From Polytrichum commune (Eukaryota > Streptophyta > Polytrichopsida > Polytrichales > Polytrichaceae): DNA of 64,000 bases. The stretch covers positions 17,628,527 to 17,692,526 of the forward strand of contig OX485808.1 in NCBI GenBank assembly GCA_950295325.1, read 5' to 3'. The translations under genes and the position numbers were made by a program. This document shows, in pieces, positions 11,907 to 23,429 of the stretch (the first letter of the stretch is position 1; each line of letters starts with the position of its first letter). The notes under the pieces are model-generated. The model had not been told where the DNA came from, made no database searches, and worked only from the letters and a program-made list of their open reading frames with translations.

Positions 11907-12420
11907 TGAATGGGGAGAACCGATTGATCATTACAAATGAACTCGTTGAGTTTGAGAAATAACTACAGTAGTTCAAATAAATAAATATCAACGTAGGGCA
12001 ATCCAATGTGAATTTGAGCGTGTTGGCCCTACCCTGCTCAAGAATCCTCTTGGTGCATGGCGGGGTTTATTGATTACCTTGTGGTGGGTGGGCTCTTGGC
12101 TTCCTACTTACCTAGCTAGTGTTTTTTTTTTTTTTTGGTCAAGTAGAGAGAAGATTTCACAACGGGAATCGAACCACCAACCACTCCATTTGGAAATGGG
12201 TGCCTCTCCACTTATCACCCAATAGTTTAGGGTCATCTTAGACCATAAGTGGATCAACGTCAAGACTTCATGGATATTACCTATCGTTTTAGAGGAATTT
12301 ATGGAATATACCTCAAATTACAAAAAGAAAAACTAGATGTGACATGTAGCTGCTTAGACTTGGGAGCACTAGGATTTTGACCGATTATGCCCAAAAATCT
12401 CCCCCGGGCATTGAGTAACT
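11907..12420 (+). mobile_element. MITE family G, copy 1, interrupted by a SINE
   Basis: Begins with 'AATGGGGAGAACC' and ends with 'TTATGCCCAAAAATCTCCC', the conserved ends of family G (compare 22974-23429, 23089-23325 and 61733-62225). Between 11976 and 12247 it is interrupted by SINE copy 2. Joining the flanks restores the family G order, with 'TTTGAGAAATAA' before the insert and 'CAAGACTTCATGG' after it. No coding capacity. Confidence 0.65.
11976..12247 (-). mobile_element. tRNA-derived SINE, copy 2, inside a family G MITE
   Basis: Shares head and body with copies 1 and 3. The minus strand has the best B-box of the three, 'GTTCGATTCCC' (12165-12175), preceded by an A-box-like 'GATAAGTGGAGAGG'. 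An internal run of 15 or more A on the minus strand lies at about 12122-12137. The flanks 'AGTAGTTCA' (11967-11975) and 'AGTGGATCA' (12248-12256) are a diverged candidate target duplication (7 of 9). Because it splits a MITE of known structure, the insertion limits are fairly well set. Confidence 0.75.
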
Positions 12421-12424
12421 CCTG

Positions 12425-12755
12425 ATGTGGAGCCTATGGCCGTTTCGTACATGTTGTGAGTATGTATGGAGCCTACAAATATCTATCCCACGTATAAAAA
12501 ACATATGTGAAAAATGTACACCGAATTGCGATAAAATATCTCACATACCTCGTCCTAAACAAACACCAATTAGACAACAGACAAATGCATGTACTCCCCC
12601 TCCAAGGACCACCTTACACAAAAACCGTGGTGAACTATCTTGCTTAATCTAGGGCCCACCTTCTACAACATAGGCAACAAACCCTATCTTGTACCAAGGG
12701 AATTCTTAAACAAGGCAAGGCCAACAAGCTCAAATTCACATCAATGAAACTATTG
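12425..12755. other. Spacer, no gene seen
   Basis: Contains a 75-codon open frame (12425-12652) of unremarkable composition with no recognisable motif. Nothing else is visible. Confidence 0.4.
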
Positions 12756-12945
12756 ATGTTTCTTCTTCTACTGTTCCCAAAACTGATTACTGTAGTTACA
12801 TGTTGACATCTTTAATCTTTCTAAATTTGATTGTGGAATATTTTGTGAATTCCTCTAAATGGATTGGTAATAATCCTGAATCGGCTGTTTCTCAAACTCA
12901 ACTGGTTCATCTGTAACTAGCAGTTGGTTTCCCCCATTCATTGAT
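12756..12945 (-). mobile_element. MITE family G, copy 2 (inverted, partial)
   Basis: Matches family G in reverse: 'TTACATGTTGACATC', 'AATTCCTCTAAATGGAT', 'TTTCTCAAACTCAACTGG' and 'GGTTTCCCCCATTCATTG' follow the order seen in 23089-23325. The inner end is eroded. Confidence 0.55.
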
Positions 12946-14786
12946 GGCGTGTAGCTTAAAGTAGATATAGAGAAAACAGTGAAAATATGTACGAAATTGT
13001 GTGAAATCCATCCCAAAGCATGTGGAAGTTCCCTCCTTTCATCCTAAAGAAATATTGCAAAAGAACCCCCTTTCATGGAGTGGAAGTTACCTTTGTCCTA
13101 AAGTATTTTCATGATCTCATTGGTAACATTCAAGATTGAAGTGAAGTTGCAATATGTAATATTACAGTGAATACTCCCAACTCCAAAAATAACATGTTGG
13201 ATGAAAAATTATCTCACCTAGTTCACATTTGTGAATCTAACAGTTCAAACAGATTGTCATTTCAATTTTCAAATACAAAGTTGAGACGCACCAACTATCC
13301 TACATTTCTCCTTTAGCTCTTGGTGTTGATCGCAAGCCTCTGTAAAGACTCGGGGTCTTCAACCCACATTATTTCCACCCTAATTAGACGATTTTGTGTG
13401 GCCCACATTGATTTTCCACCCACACTAATAGAAGAATTTATTGTAGTTTACAGGGTACAGCAGTGGGATATAGTGGAGGAATGAGTAAAAAGGAGAGCAT
13501 TCAACTTCCTATTCTTATTCACAAGCCTTTTTCACTATCTGTTGCTATAATGTTAAAGGTAGTGCCCATGGAACTGGTACTGAGTGAATAAGAACCCATA
13601 AACATACAATATACTCCTTGTCTTTGGACAGAATTTCCATAATGTAGTTATACCTCAAAACAGTGAGTAGACAAGAGCAAACTAAGTGAGAAACATGTGT
13701 AAGGTAAGTGGATCTTAAAACAGACATTTTTATCTCTACACCTACCTCTCCTAGGATATTAAACACAGGACTAGTACAAGGTGATTAGCAAATCCAAATC
13801 TAAACTTTTGGAGCTCATATGCATGTCTTGTTTATTATCAAAGTTTATGATCATATGGGTCCCCCAAATTGTGTTGACTATTGATCCTAGAATGATTACA
13901 AAGGTTGAGCACATCATATAACCTCTTCTAAATACATGTCTTTGTTTATGTTTGTTTTTAGATCCACACTTCACCACACAATACTCAAATTTAGGTGTTA
14001 GATAAGTAACTGACTTAGGTCTGCTTACCTTTCTTGGATTGTCAGAAGCACTCTCAATGTTAAAACTCTTCATAAACTACAATATCCACTTGATAATACT
14101 AGATCACAATTCAAGCAGCCATTATTGTACAAGCCAAGAATCCTGGCTGGCAATTTTGAGCTAGTCTTGAAAGTTTTACACCTGTCCTAAGACCCCAAAA
14201 CACTGTCTTTCTTCTCTTTAGTGTAAGCCTTACTATTCTCAGGTAATTTTTTACTGGACCAATCATCTTCTATCCACATATTAGGAGCTAATCATACTTT
14301 CATAACCAGTTTCAAAACCCAATGCTTAAATGACCCATACCCCATCCACATTATTTTAGTCCCCAAACTAAAGAGAAGAAAGAGTGTACATGCTTTGGGT
14401 GACACTATAAAATAGTAGGTGTTAGATTCAGAGCTTACCAAAATTGAGCGATGGGTGCATCCGATAGACCTCTTCATCTGCAGCAAAGATTTTGGGGCAG
14501 CAAGTATTCCAACTTCCCTTTTTTTAACAGCCTCCACACAAGTACACCAATTATGAAAAATACAACAGCAAGAGGACAGCGAAATCTGCGAGCAAGAGAG
14601 GTTGGATTTTCACTTTTTTAACCTCCTTGAGTGGGAAGAAGTGTGGCGGCCACAGGCTGGGTGGGCCGCTTGAAAAGAGAACAAGTTTTCTGTATTGAGC
14701 CACTTTGTGGGGATCTGAACCTACACTGGTTTTGTTTTTCCACAAACAACAGGCCGTTGTTGTTGGGAAGCAAAGAGGAGGAACCA
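12946..14786. other. Intergenic region downstream of the ALMT gene
   Basis: No supportable gene. Around 13780-13900 there is a stretch ('CTTGTTTATTATCAAAGTTT', then 'TGTTGACTATTGATCCTAG') related to the family D-like sequence at 5690-5790. Minus-strand open frames at 13545-13766, 13771-14073, 14292-14537 and 14551-14787 lack recognisable motifs. The last lies just past the ALMT stop codon and is probably 3' untranslated sequence. Confidence 0.45.
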
Positions 14787-17700
14787 TTATGAATCTAAAG
14801 TCACAGTTTCCAAATGAGGAGTTTGACTCTCACTGCTCTGTCGTCTAGAATGAATCTTTCCGTCTCCTGTAAACCCAGCTTTCTCACTTAAATTGTTGAC
14901 ACAACTGACCAGCAAATTCAATTTTGCTGCGAATTCTACGAGAGAACATACAAACTGAACTAATGTCAAAATTGCAATTCCACCTGGGACAGGAACCAGT
15001 ATCTGCCGACTGCTGGGTTTCGAGTTGATGCGTTCAAGCAGTGAACCCTGACGCGAAATCGGTGGTGGCAGGGGCTCCAAATACGTTAGTTCAACTGAAG
15101 AACGATGCCTTTCTTGCAAATCTGAAGGTGTGCTCTGGAGAAGGCCTGCATGTTTAATATTCACTTGTCAGCTCCAAGTATTTTCAGATCACAAAACACA
15201 TGTGTCTCAAGGCTATGCAAGATAACATCACACTTCCAAAGGTATAGTTATCATGTAGAAATGATATAATGTTGAATTGAAATCATATAATTCCTCATCA
15301 ATATGCCATAATTGCATTTTTTTCTTATTTTTATTCAAACAAGTGCCACATTATGCTACTATGAAGTAAATTGATACATAAGAATAAATGCATACTTCAT
15401 AAGATCAATACATTATAAACTACTAGATGTAGATTTAGCATAATATTTACATGTTACACCACCCTTTGGAAATTTATGATGTAGTAATCCACATTGCAAC
15501 ATCCAAATTCAAATTCATGAGGATAGGTCCTATTTCATAAGAACGGGCTGAACATCCCTGAATCTGAACTTCATCTATGACGTAGGAGATGATAAAAACT
15601 ATAGTGGTTGAGAGAGGAAACTCAAGACACATACTGCGCTCTGGTGTTACACGACTTTGATGACCATAAGAGTCAGGGTGCAGGTACTCGTCTTCGATGA
15701 AACTCTCCTCTGTATGCATTATGGGGAATGAGAATTCAACAGACTCATCATCCTCTGTCGAAGGACGCTTCCCATCTGCCAATTCAGCTCTTACATTAAA
15801 ATATTGATTACTTTTGACTACATAATAAGGTAAGCGGTCCTACCCTGATTCAATCACTTATCTTAATTGGACACTGACATTTAAGTAGTGTGTGATTAGG
15901 TCTGGATCTAAGAACGGACACCAAAAAAATATGTGTTTGAAAGAGATTGGACTACGTGCTCAAAATTTGTTACATATTCTAGGTTTGATTGTCAACATAA
16001 TCGGAGGGACCTATATGATATTATGATCGTTTAGGAAGAAAGAGAATCTTCAGTTTGATAATGAATAAGATATTCATAAAATCTCCAGAATATATGAAGA
16101 AAACGGCTACAGCCTCTATTTGGATGCTACTTATCTTATATTAATCGCGTGTTTAATACCCTAGGAGAAGTGGGTGCCAAGCTAAAAGTGTTCTTTTTAG
16201 GCCCACTTATCTTATACTTGGGTTGACACAATCTTAGAACATCATGCCTCCTACCAAGACTGTAAGCTCTAACTTTCTGCATGATTTAAGTTGAAGCAAG
16301 TGTTAACAAGCACCTGCAGAGCGCCGTGCTTTACTGCTGGACAAACTGGCCCGTGCCCTCTCATCATCTTCATCCAGGAACTTCTCCACCCACCTGATCC
16401 AATGTGAAGAACACGATAAATACTTCCTTTGTGCCAAGTATTATCAGCAATGTATCTGTCTGGAAACTTCAATAACTAGAGGATTCATCAATAGAGTGTT
16501 TCACAACTTCTGGGGTACATATGACCCTGTAAACTGAGCTAAACTATGAGTTTCAGTTTTAAATGATTATTTGCAAGTGATTTGGACTGGAATTTGCCAT
16601 GGTATGCCCATGACATTGGACACTTGTATAAATCACACATAAGTCCTTTCAAGTAGAATGTATACCTGTCAGTCTCAGGTGATGGTGTAATAAGCATTCC
16701 TGCATTTTCTTGCAGTGCACTCTGCAAATCCAAGGCTGCAACTTCTACAGCGTGCATATAAGGCCGTAGATTTACCAATTTCATGTCGGTCACACACTCC
16801 CCCATTGCTTCTAAAGCCTGTAGACACAAGGTGGCTATTCAATCAGGAGGAGGAACATACACATCCAAGCTATTAAAAAAATGAGCCAATATGGTTAGCC
16901 AATGATATAGGACATCATTTTATTGGATTGCAATATGGGTGACTTGGAAATAAGTGACTTGGAAACTACTGCTGCCAATTCAAATCAAAGTGAGAAGGTC
17001 TTCACACATGTTTCTGCTTCCATAATCAGTCATTGCATTAACATATATTTGCAGCAATGAAGTTATCGTCTAACTCAACATGACTTTTGGTTCAGGATTG
17101 GTTGTTTTGCATACAAGACCTTCCATGTTTGGTAAGTTTCTGGTGCATGCTTGGAGGTAGTGTGGAGGTTTGAACAAAGAACATTCTATATTGGTTCCTT
17201 GAGGGTGAAACTCGTTTTGGCATGTCAAGAGGTGCTAACATAAGTTTGGCCCTCAATAAACCAACATAGGTTGCTTTCCATTCAAATTCAATCACTCCCT
17301 CCAAGCATGCACCATAAGTGAAGGAAATAATTGATTCTGTATGCAAAACAACCATTGGAAAATCATAGGGGACCAACTCCTGACAAAAAAAGTCCCATTA
17401 AGTAAGAGAATAACTCTAATATCCTTAACAATTTTGGACATGATAAACATACCTTGCTTGCTTCTTGTGCAAGGCGTTTCATGGGGAGTGCAAGAAGTTC
17501 TCGGATATGGACAGGGCACTGAAACTCAGAGCGCAAGCAGCCATCCATGGCTGTCACTGTGTACATGCAATGCCGGCAGAGTCGCGATAGATCTTTATAA
17601 AGTTCCCAGGGGTATTTAAATTGGAAATGACCGTGAGGTGGTTCAAATATCACAAGATCATGCTGCACACTCACACAATTGATTATTATGTATAACCGTA

Positions 17701-20084
17701 AGCACAGAATGCCACACTAAAGATGGAATTCAATAAAAACTGTACACCTCAAGAGCTGGGCTTCAAACTAAAGAGGATAATGAAGAGGTACAAATGACTT
17801 TTTCGAAAGACAGATATCTAGAAAGATTGAACTCAGTACACTGTATGGTATTCCAAGGATAAGAATGTGTGGGTGAGGAAAATGCTCTAAAAGCTTGAGT
17901 GTGAGAAATTTTACAGCCACCATGAGTTGATCTTCAACAGTAGTAGTGCAAGAGGACACTAACCAAAGCATCCTCCTCAGCTTTTGAGAGGATCACATTT
18001 TTATAGCCTTCGTACACTTTGTCTTCTGGTTCCTCTCCATATATCACTTTTTGAAGTTCTGCATAACGTGTTCCCGCTATGTACGCATGAACACATGCCT
18101 CCAAGGAAACAGCAATCTGCAAGTCCAGATGGAAACCACTATCATTGAGTGCTCGATATTGTGAAAGCAAATGTCATACACTTTTTTTCCACAATAGATG
18201 AGATATTTACAATCTGATACCACCACTGTACTAGTTATTCACTTGAGCTATGACAATAACTGATATATTGCAGTACTAAAATTGACTACTTTGGAAGCAG
18301 TTCGTTCATTTCATATCATTTTTCCAATTTTGGACTTGAGCAAAGAGGATTCCTCCAAATATAAAAAATAGTCCAGGAAGAGAACGAATACGAGCCAACA
18401 ACACTGTTGCAAACTCTTGAGAGAACCACATAGTCTGTGCATTGATGAAGAGCAAAGTGAAACTCCATAAACCTACTCTGGAAAAGTGTTGAGAAACTTT
18501 TGCATGCAAATCATTGCCTGCAAATTGTGGCTTGATGCCTATGTTGGTCCCAACTGCAATTGTGAACCCAACAAGAATAAGCAGTAATCGGAAGCCAGCG
18601 AGCTTTGGCCCAGCATGCGTACGATACCTGGTTGTCAGTGTTCATCACCCAGACAAAGTTTGTCAAAAAAGTGAAGTAAACCCCTCATCACAAATATCAG
18701 TCCAACTCTCAGTGGAAAGTACCAATGTCCAACACACTGACTTCCAAGTACCTAAAGGAACAACCAAGCGTCTAAATAGATGTAATGCTTATCAGTTTGA
18801 ATATTTTACACCCAAGATCTAATGCCCAAAGAATGGATGTGGTAATGAAAAGAGCACTCACTCAATAAGTGTGAGCAGTCCAAAAGTGATAAGAGCCATT
18901 AGAGCAGCATAGTCATATTTCCCTTTCACTGGAGGGACCTGCAGATATTAAAAAAAAACAAGTAGCATCATTTCACAACGGAACTTGCACAAAATGACAG
19001 GATTGCAGCCATTCAGAACTTAATGGCATCACCTGAACAGATTTCTCACTTAGTTTTCACAGATTCAAATAGCGCTGTCAAGGAAGTTCAGTCTTCCAGA
19101 TTGAAGAGGATAACTACACCGCACTCCAAACTCAGACTACCTTAATCGCTGCAACCAAGCATTGCAACAAAAATTTGCTGGCCATTGCTTAACCCCAAGA
19201 ACTACGTTACCGCATGACATTGGTTCAAATTGTACCTGCCGGATAAATCCAATGGCCAATCCTCCAAGAAATAAAGACACGCCAATTACATAGACCTCGC
19301 CTGCTCCAGAAGCTTCTGCAATCTCAGCACATATGAGAGATAGTATAATGGCCGAGATTGTACCAATCATTCTATTCAAACCCTTGGATAGAAGACTCCC
19401 CACTGTAGGCTCATAGATAATCACCACCTGCATCATGCACGTTGTATTGAGATAATCGAAGATAACTTCAAATATACTGAACGTAAGAGGGATATTTGAA
19501 GGTGTTACTTCATATCCAGAGAAGTTCAGAATTTCAAGTTCATAAGACGATGAACCCCCCCAAAAACTCACAATGTGATTTGAAGGATGACAAATACTTC
19601 AACCAAGGGAATAAAACACTGGGCTTAGTAATCCTCCCTCAAAGTTGGAGGGATTACATGTTTTGAAGCATTCCTTGGTTGTAAAGTAGGAAGAGGACAA
19701 TTTTTATTTTGAGAAGAAAAGGCTTGGCTCGAATGAACTTACACTGATTAAGAGCCACAAGCTGTTGACGCCGAAAAAATCATAAATTGGTCCAACAAGA
19801 ACCGCCGTGGAGCTCGCCAACATTGCTAATCCTACCTTGAAGGCGTACCATTCTTCACATTTATGGGATTTAATAAATACTCCAGCCCTCTGTAGAGCTT
19901 GCCAAGCCTTCTCTCTCCTTGAAATTCGCCTCGGGCCACCTTCTATAGAGTCCACTCGCGTAAGGGTTGGCTCCACCTTAACTTGAATCCCTTCTGTGTC
20001 GACGGAAGTCAGATTCTCAGGTAAAGATTGGTGAATTGAAGGACGGGGAGGAATTCCTTCTGCACTCGGGTCATTCTGATACAT
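14787..20084 (-). CDS. ALMT-family anion channel, ten exons, 618 aa
   Basis: Aluminium-activated malate transporter family (known role: malate/anion channels of plasma membrane or tonoplast). Exons, read downwards: 20084-19743, 19427-19236, 18938-18862, 18627-18477, 18116-17964, 17662-17453, 16817-16666, 16393-16314, 15775-15635, 15145-14787. All joins are GT-AG and keep one frame of 1857 nt. Residues ~80-270 form the hydrophobic channel half, with 'LLISVVVIIYEPTVG', 'SKGLNRMIGT' and 'KGKYDYAALMALITFGLL'. 'AGNDLH' and 'SLEACVHAYIAG' follow as in the family. The cytosolic half has 'FEPPHGHF' at 311-318, where the family usually has WEP. Introns 6 and 8 hold repeat elements. The start is the first in-frame ATG after an in-frame stop, and a 27-nt upstream frame ends 5 nt before it. 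The exact subfamily and transported anion are unknown. Confidence 0.9.
15860..16090 (+). repeat. Repeat family D copy in ALMT intron 8
   Basis: Shares 'GGACACCAAAAA', 'GAGATTGGACTA', 'GTGCTCAAAA' and 'AAGAGAATCTTCA' in order with 33150-33420 and 42820-43060. It lies wholly in the intron 16313-15776. No coding capacity. Probably a MITE related to family C, which has a similar 'AAGAGATTGGACTACAT' core, but its ends are not clear. Confidence 0.55.
17058..17428. mobile_element. Foldback MITE family E, copy in ALMT intron 6
   Basis: An imperfect palindrome. The left arm has 'GGTTGTTTTGCATACAAGA', 'TTCCATGTTTGG' and 'GCATGCTTGGAGG'; the right arm has the inverted 'CCTCCAAGCATGC' and 'GTATGCAAAACAACC'. 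The same element occurs at 53306-53635 in the glucanase intron. It lies between exons 6 and 7 and creates several open frames (for example 17092-17376 minus) that are artefacts of the repeat. Confidence 0.75.
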
Positions 20085-20089
20085 AGTAA

Positions 20090-20116
20090 TCACATGAACC
20101 GAAACTCTCCTGGCAT
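20090..20116 (-). promoter_or_regulatory. Upstream mini-ORF (8 codons) ahead of the ALMT start
   Basis: ATG CCA GGA GAG TTT CGG TTC ATG TGA, ending 5 nt before the proposed ALMT start codon at 20084. If the leader is unspliced here, translation of the channel would need leaky scanning or reinitiation. A regulatory role is inference: the transcription start is not visible. Confidence 0.4.
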
Positions 20117-21335
20117 GATTGTTGTCAACACCCTAAACCCTTAACCTCCACACGCTTCCCCTTGATGGTACCCTGATTCCAAAACCAAGAGAAAATCATA
20201 AAATTCCTAGTTTTAACAAAGGTTAGAGTGTCATGGCAAAATACACAACTCCTAAAACACCATCTCAAGAGAATGGAGCTAAAGAACCCACACCCAAGGC
20301 TGCTTACAACCACCCCTCTGAAGATTGGTGAACAACCTACCCGGACATAACCCCCAATCAATTCACTCCTAAAATCAACCCACATTGTCTCCCTTGTGTT
20401 ACAGAAAGAGATGAAATGACCCCAAATCTCTCACAAGAAAGTGACACAACCTCTCCAGTCCAGCTGAACCACATCGGCCAACAAATGCTTCCCTCTCCCC
20501 CCCCTCCCGCCCAGTTAATTTCAAAATTGGCTCCGAAACATAACCCAAGCACTTTTGGCGGGGACATCAACACTAAAACGCTAAAACAATACACCACTAA
20601 CCCACTTAACCTTAATCCATCCACACCCAAACGCAACACATACAAACACTTACTTACCAGGAGGGAAAACCAAAGCACAAATTGCACCACCAACACTCCC
20701 CCCTCTTAAAATGCCTTCTCCTTCACAGCAAGAAAACTTAGCGTAGCCTCCAGCTACATACACCACATTACAATGCAATGCAATGCAATGCAAGAGCTCA
20801 CCTCCGGCTAACCCAAAACTCTCCTAACCCTTCACCCTTCACCCTCTTCACTCTCTGCCACGAGTGAAACCTACAGACACCCCGGAGCATCGAGAACTCA
20901 ACAACCACGACCACAACCACAACAACAACATCAACAAGAAGCTCGGTTGCCTCAATGTGGAAGCGGAGCAGGGACATGGCAGTTCAAAACAATGTAGGTT
21001 CGTGCGAAGATGCCCAATAGCAAGAGGCTTGGGAAAATGCCATCAGGCGCAAGAGGAAGGAATTCCAGTCATGATTGCGAGCTGGAAGGCGAGGAAGACA
21101 GTACATAGAAAGAACGAAAGGGAGTGACGAAAGAAGGAAAGAAAATATAAAAGGAAAAAAAAAAAAAAAAAACAGGAAACGAAAGGAAGGAAGGAAGGAC
21201 GAGTACCTGGAAGCATACAGGGGGGGCAGGCTCTTCTCTTTCCCAGGGTTTAGGGTTTAACTCGTGGTGGGGTCCACGGGGTTGAAGGTCTTAAGTTCAC
21301 TTTTCTTAACCAGACACCAAAGGTATGTGGTTCGG
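20117..21335. other. Region upstream of the ALMT gene (probable promoter and leader)
   Basis: No protein-coding gene identified. C/A-rich on the plus strand at 20140-20830, including a (TGCAA)n run near 20773-20792 and telomere-like 'CCCTAAACCC' at 20131. At 21140-21200 there is an A/G-rich low-complexity patch, followed at 21243-21260 by 'CCCAGGGTTTAGGGTTTAA', which recurs at 22800-22819. Open frames at 20358-20696 (minus), 20416-20709 and 20864-21127 show no domain. Confidence 0.45.
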
Positions 21336-21990
21336 TTAAAACTAGATTTACGCAACAAAACGCATGTTGCACTAGCAAATCTATGATGAATTATATGCAA
21401 AAGCCAGATTGGAAATCGGACCTCCCCCAATTTAGTTGTGGTTATCGGAAGTGCACACTTGTTGACGATTTCTTAACTGGATATATAGGTCTTCCCAATT
21501 GCGTTGATTATTGAGTGTAGAGTAGTTACTAATATTTGGAGATGTAGTTTTTAAGCATGTGTCTTTATGATGTTTGCTCTTTGATCCTCACCGAGCCACA
21601 TACCAATCGAGTATAGGGGCATGATTAAGAAAACGAGCCACTTATGACCCGTCAACCTTATATATTCAATTTGGTGTGTGGTAGATGAGGATCAAAGAAC
21701 AAACACCATAAATACACATGTTTAAGAGCGATTGGATTACGTCTCCAAATTTTATTCACTACTCCACATTCGACAATGAATAAATACGATTGGAAGAACC
21801 TATGTATTCATCTAAGGAATCAACAAATGCGCACTTTTCGAAACCGTGACTAGATCACATGAAGTCCAATTTATGTTGATGCTTTGACTTAGATTTGCTT
21901 ATGCAACACAAGTTTTGGTGTGTAAATCTACTCGGTAGAAGTTTGGAGGACATGAAAAACGAACCAAGTAACACCCACATAGGACACCGT
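21336..21990. mobile_element. Foldback element, family C, full copy (about 650 bp)
   Basis: Two arms of about 300 bp inverted around a short centre near 21640-21660. The left arm carries 'ATGTTGCACTAGCAAATCTA', 'TTGATTATTGAGTGTAGAGT', 'GTTTGCTCTTTGATCCTC'. The right arm carries the reverse complements in opposite order ('GAGGATCAAAGAACAAAC', 'ACTCCACATTCGACAATGAA', 'AGATTTGCTTATGCAACACA'). No open frame of substance. Solo arms occur at 11540-11850, 22470-22760, 45545-45885 and 50795-51030. The structure is that of a long-armed foldback MITE and would form a long double-stranded RNA if read through. Confidence 0.8.
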
Positions 21991-22469
21991 GGATGTTGAC
22001 CATTATTACTACGTGAACCTATATGTGGTTTATGAAAAGAAGTAAAGAAAGAAAGGGAAGGAAGAGTAAGGACCACTTCACACATGAGCCAATGGCCATC
22101 ACCATGTAATTGTAAGGGCCCTCAGTTCTCATCCAAAGGCTATACCACCGCCATGGTCTACCAAAATTTGCACCATGCCTACCTCTTGGAGGTGTGCCTG
22201 ACGCAAGTTCTAGTAGATCATGAAACGTTATCCTTAGTTTGCCCGTATAGGAATCAATGTCGACTTTTCATCCATGATCGTGTTTTAATTTTTTAATTTT
22301 TTTTGGCCCTTAGGCATTCACCTTTTAGTGTGAAGTAAACCTGGACGGTCTTGGCCTTTTCCATCTTAGAATGCAATGGCCATTGACCTTCAATCGTATG
22401 TGTGAAGTGGCCCCGAGTTATGAGGTGGGTGGGTTTTAAGCGGCTCATTTCCTTAATCAAACCCCCTAG

Positions 22470-22760
22470 ATTCAATTTGGCATCTGGTTCGGCGCGGATC
22501 AAAGAGCAAACATCACAAAGACACACATGTTTAAAAAAAGTTTGGACCGTGTCTTGAAATACCCATAACTACTCTCCACACTCAATCATTAACACATTTG
22601 AAAAGACCTAAATATTCACTTAAGAAATCAACAAACATGCACTTTCAAATAGGGAAGGTCCGAGTTTCAATCCAATGTTTCATCATAGACTTACGAATGC
22701 AACACGAGTTTTGTGTTGGAACATCTAATTGGTAGAACACAGAAAAATAACCAAATAGCA
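22470..22760 (-). repeat. Repeat family C, half copy (right-arm type)
   Basis: Contains 'GATCAAAGAGCAAACATCA', 'ACACATGTTTAAA', 'ACTCTCCACACTCAATCAT' and 'CTTACGAATGCAACACGAG' in right-arm order. It is preceded at 22420-22470 by the same inner sequence ('TTAAGCGGCTCATTTCCTTA') that precedes the copy at 45545-45885, so both derive from the same truncated form. Confidence 0.65.
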
Positions 22761-22798
22761 GCCACATGCCTGGGCACGCAGCAGTCTCCAAGGAGTTA

Positions 22799-22975
22799 TC
22801 CCAGGGTTTAGGGTTTAACCCAATGGTGGGCCCGGGGGTTAGTGTGACACTAACTAACTAGCTAGCTAGCTCGCTAGCTAGCTACTAGGCGGGCGGGCAG
22901 GCGGGGGTTATATTAAGTTACATAGTGGGAGTGGGGGTGGCCGGGGGTTTGATGATGATGATGATGATGAGGGCT
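22799..22975. repeat. Low-complexity patch: telomere-like motif, GCTA palindromes, GGGC and GAT runs
   Basis: A compact run of simple sequence. 'AGGGTTTAGGGTTTAA' at 22803-22818 repeats the motif at 21245-21260. An interrupted CTAG/GCTA tetranucleotide block at about 22853-22885 is self-complementary. Then come GGGC/GGCA repeats and a (GAT)n block at 22952-22970. No gene. Confidence 0.7.
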
Positions 22976-23429
22976 CGGGGAGAACCGGCGGTTAGTTACA
23001 CATGAACCGGTTGAAGGTCGAGACTTCATGAGAATCACCGGTCATTTTAATGGAATCTATTGAAGAATATACCTCCAAGGAATGAAAGGAGTGATCGGGG
23101 AGATTTTTGGGCATACTAATTGGTTGAGATCCTAGTGTTTGCAAGTCCAACCAGTTACATGTTGACGACATCCTCTGGTTTTCCTTTATTAAATTGGAGT
23201 TCATTCTATAAATTCCTCTAAAATGATCGGTAATTTTCCTGCAGTCTTGATGAACTTCAACCGGTTGATTATTTCTCAAACTCAACCGGTTCATTTGTAA
23301 TTAACTACCGGTTCTCCCCGATCATGGAATGAAAGCAAAACCGGAAGACATCAAGCATGTAACCGGCTGGATTTAGAATCACTAGGATCTTGACCGACTC
23401 TATATGCCCAAAAACACACTTCCCGGGCA
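22974..23429 (+). mobile_element. MITE family G, copy 3, split by a second copy of itself
   Basis: The left part (22974-23088) starts 'CTCGGGGAGAACCGG' and the right part (23326-23429) ends 'CTTCCCGGGCACC'. Both abut GAT microsatellite sequence, which makes the exact target duplication ambiguous. Between them lies an inverted family G copy at 23089-23325. Joined, the flanks give one family G element of about 220 bp. Confidence 0.75.
23089..23325 (-). mobile_element. MITE family G, copy 4, nested with 10-bp target duplication
   Basis: Flanked by perfect direct repeats 'GGAATGAAAG' at 23079-23088 and 23326-23335. The ends form short inverted repeats: 'TGATCGGGGAGA' at the left and the same sequence reversed at the right. 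A 9-11 bp target duplication is typical of Mutator-like elements, so a Mutator-type MITE is the best guess, though the inverted repeats are short for that group. Other copies lie at 11907-12420, 12756-12945 and 61733-62225. Confidence 0.8.

Noticed and set aside
17092-17674. Several overlapping open frames within the ALMT locus as separate genes
   Set aside because: Those at 17092-17519 lie in the family E foldback in intron 6; those on the plus strand are antisense shadows of exons.
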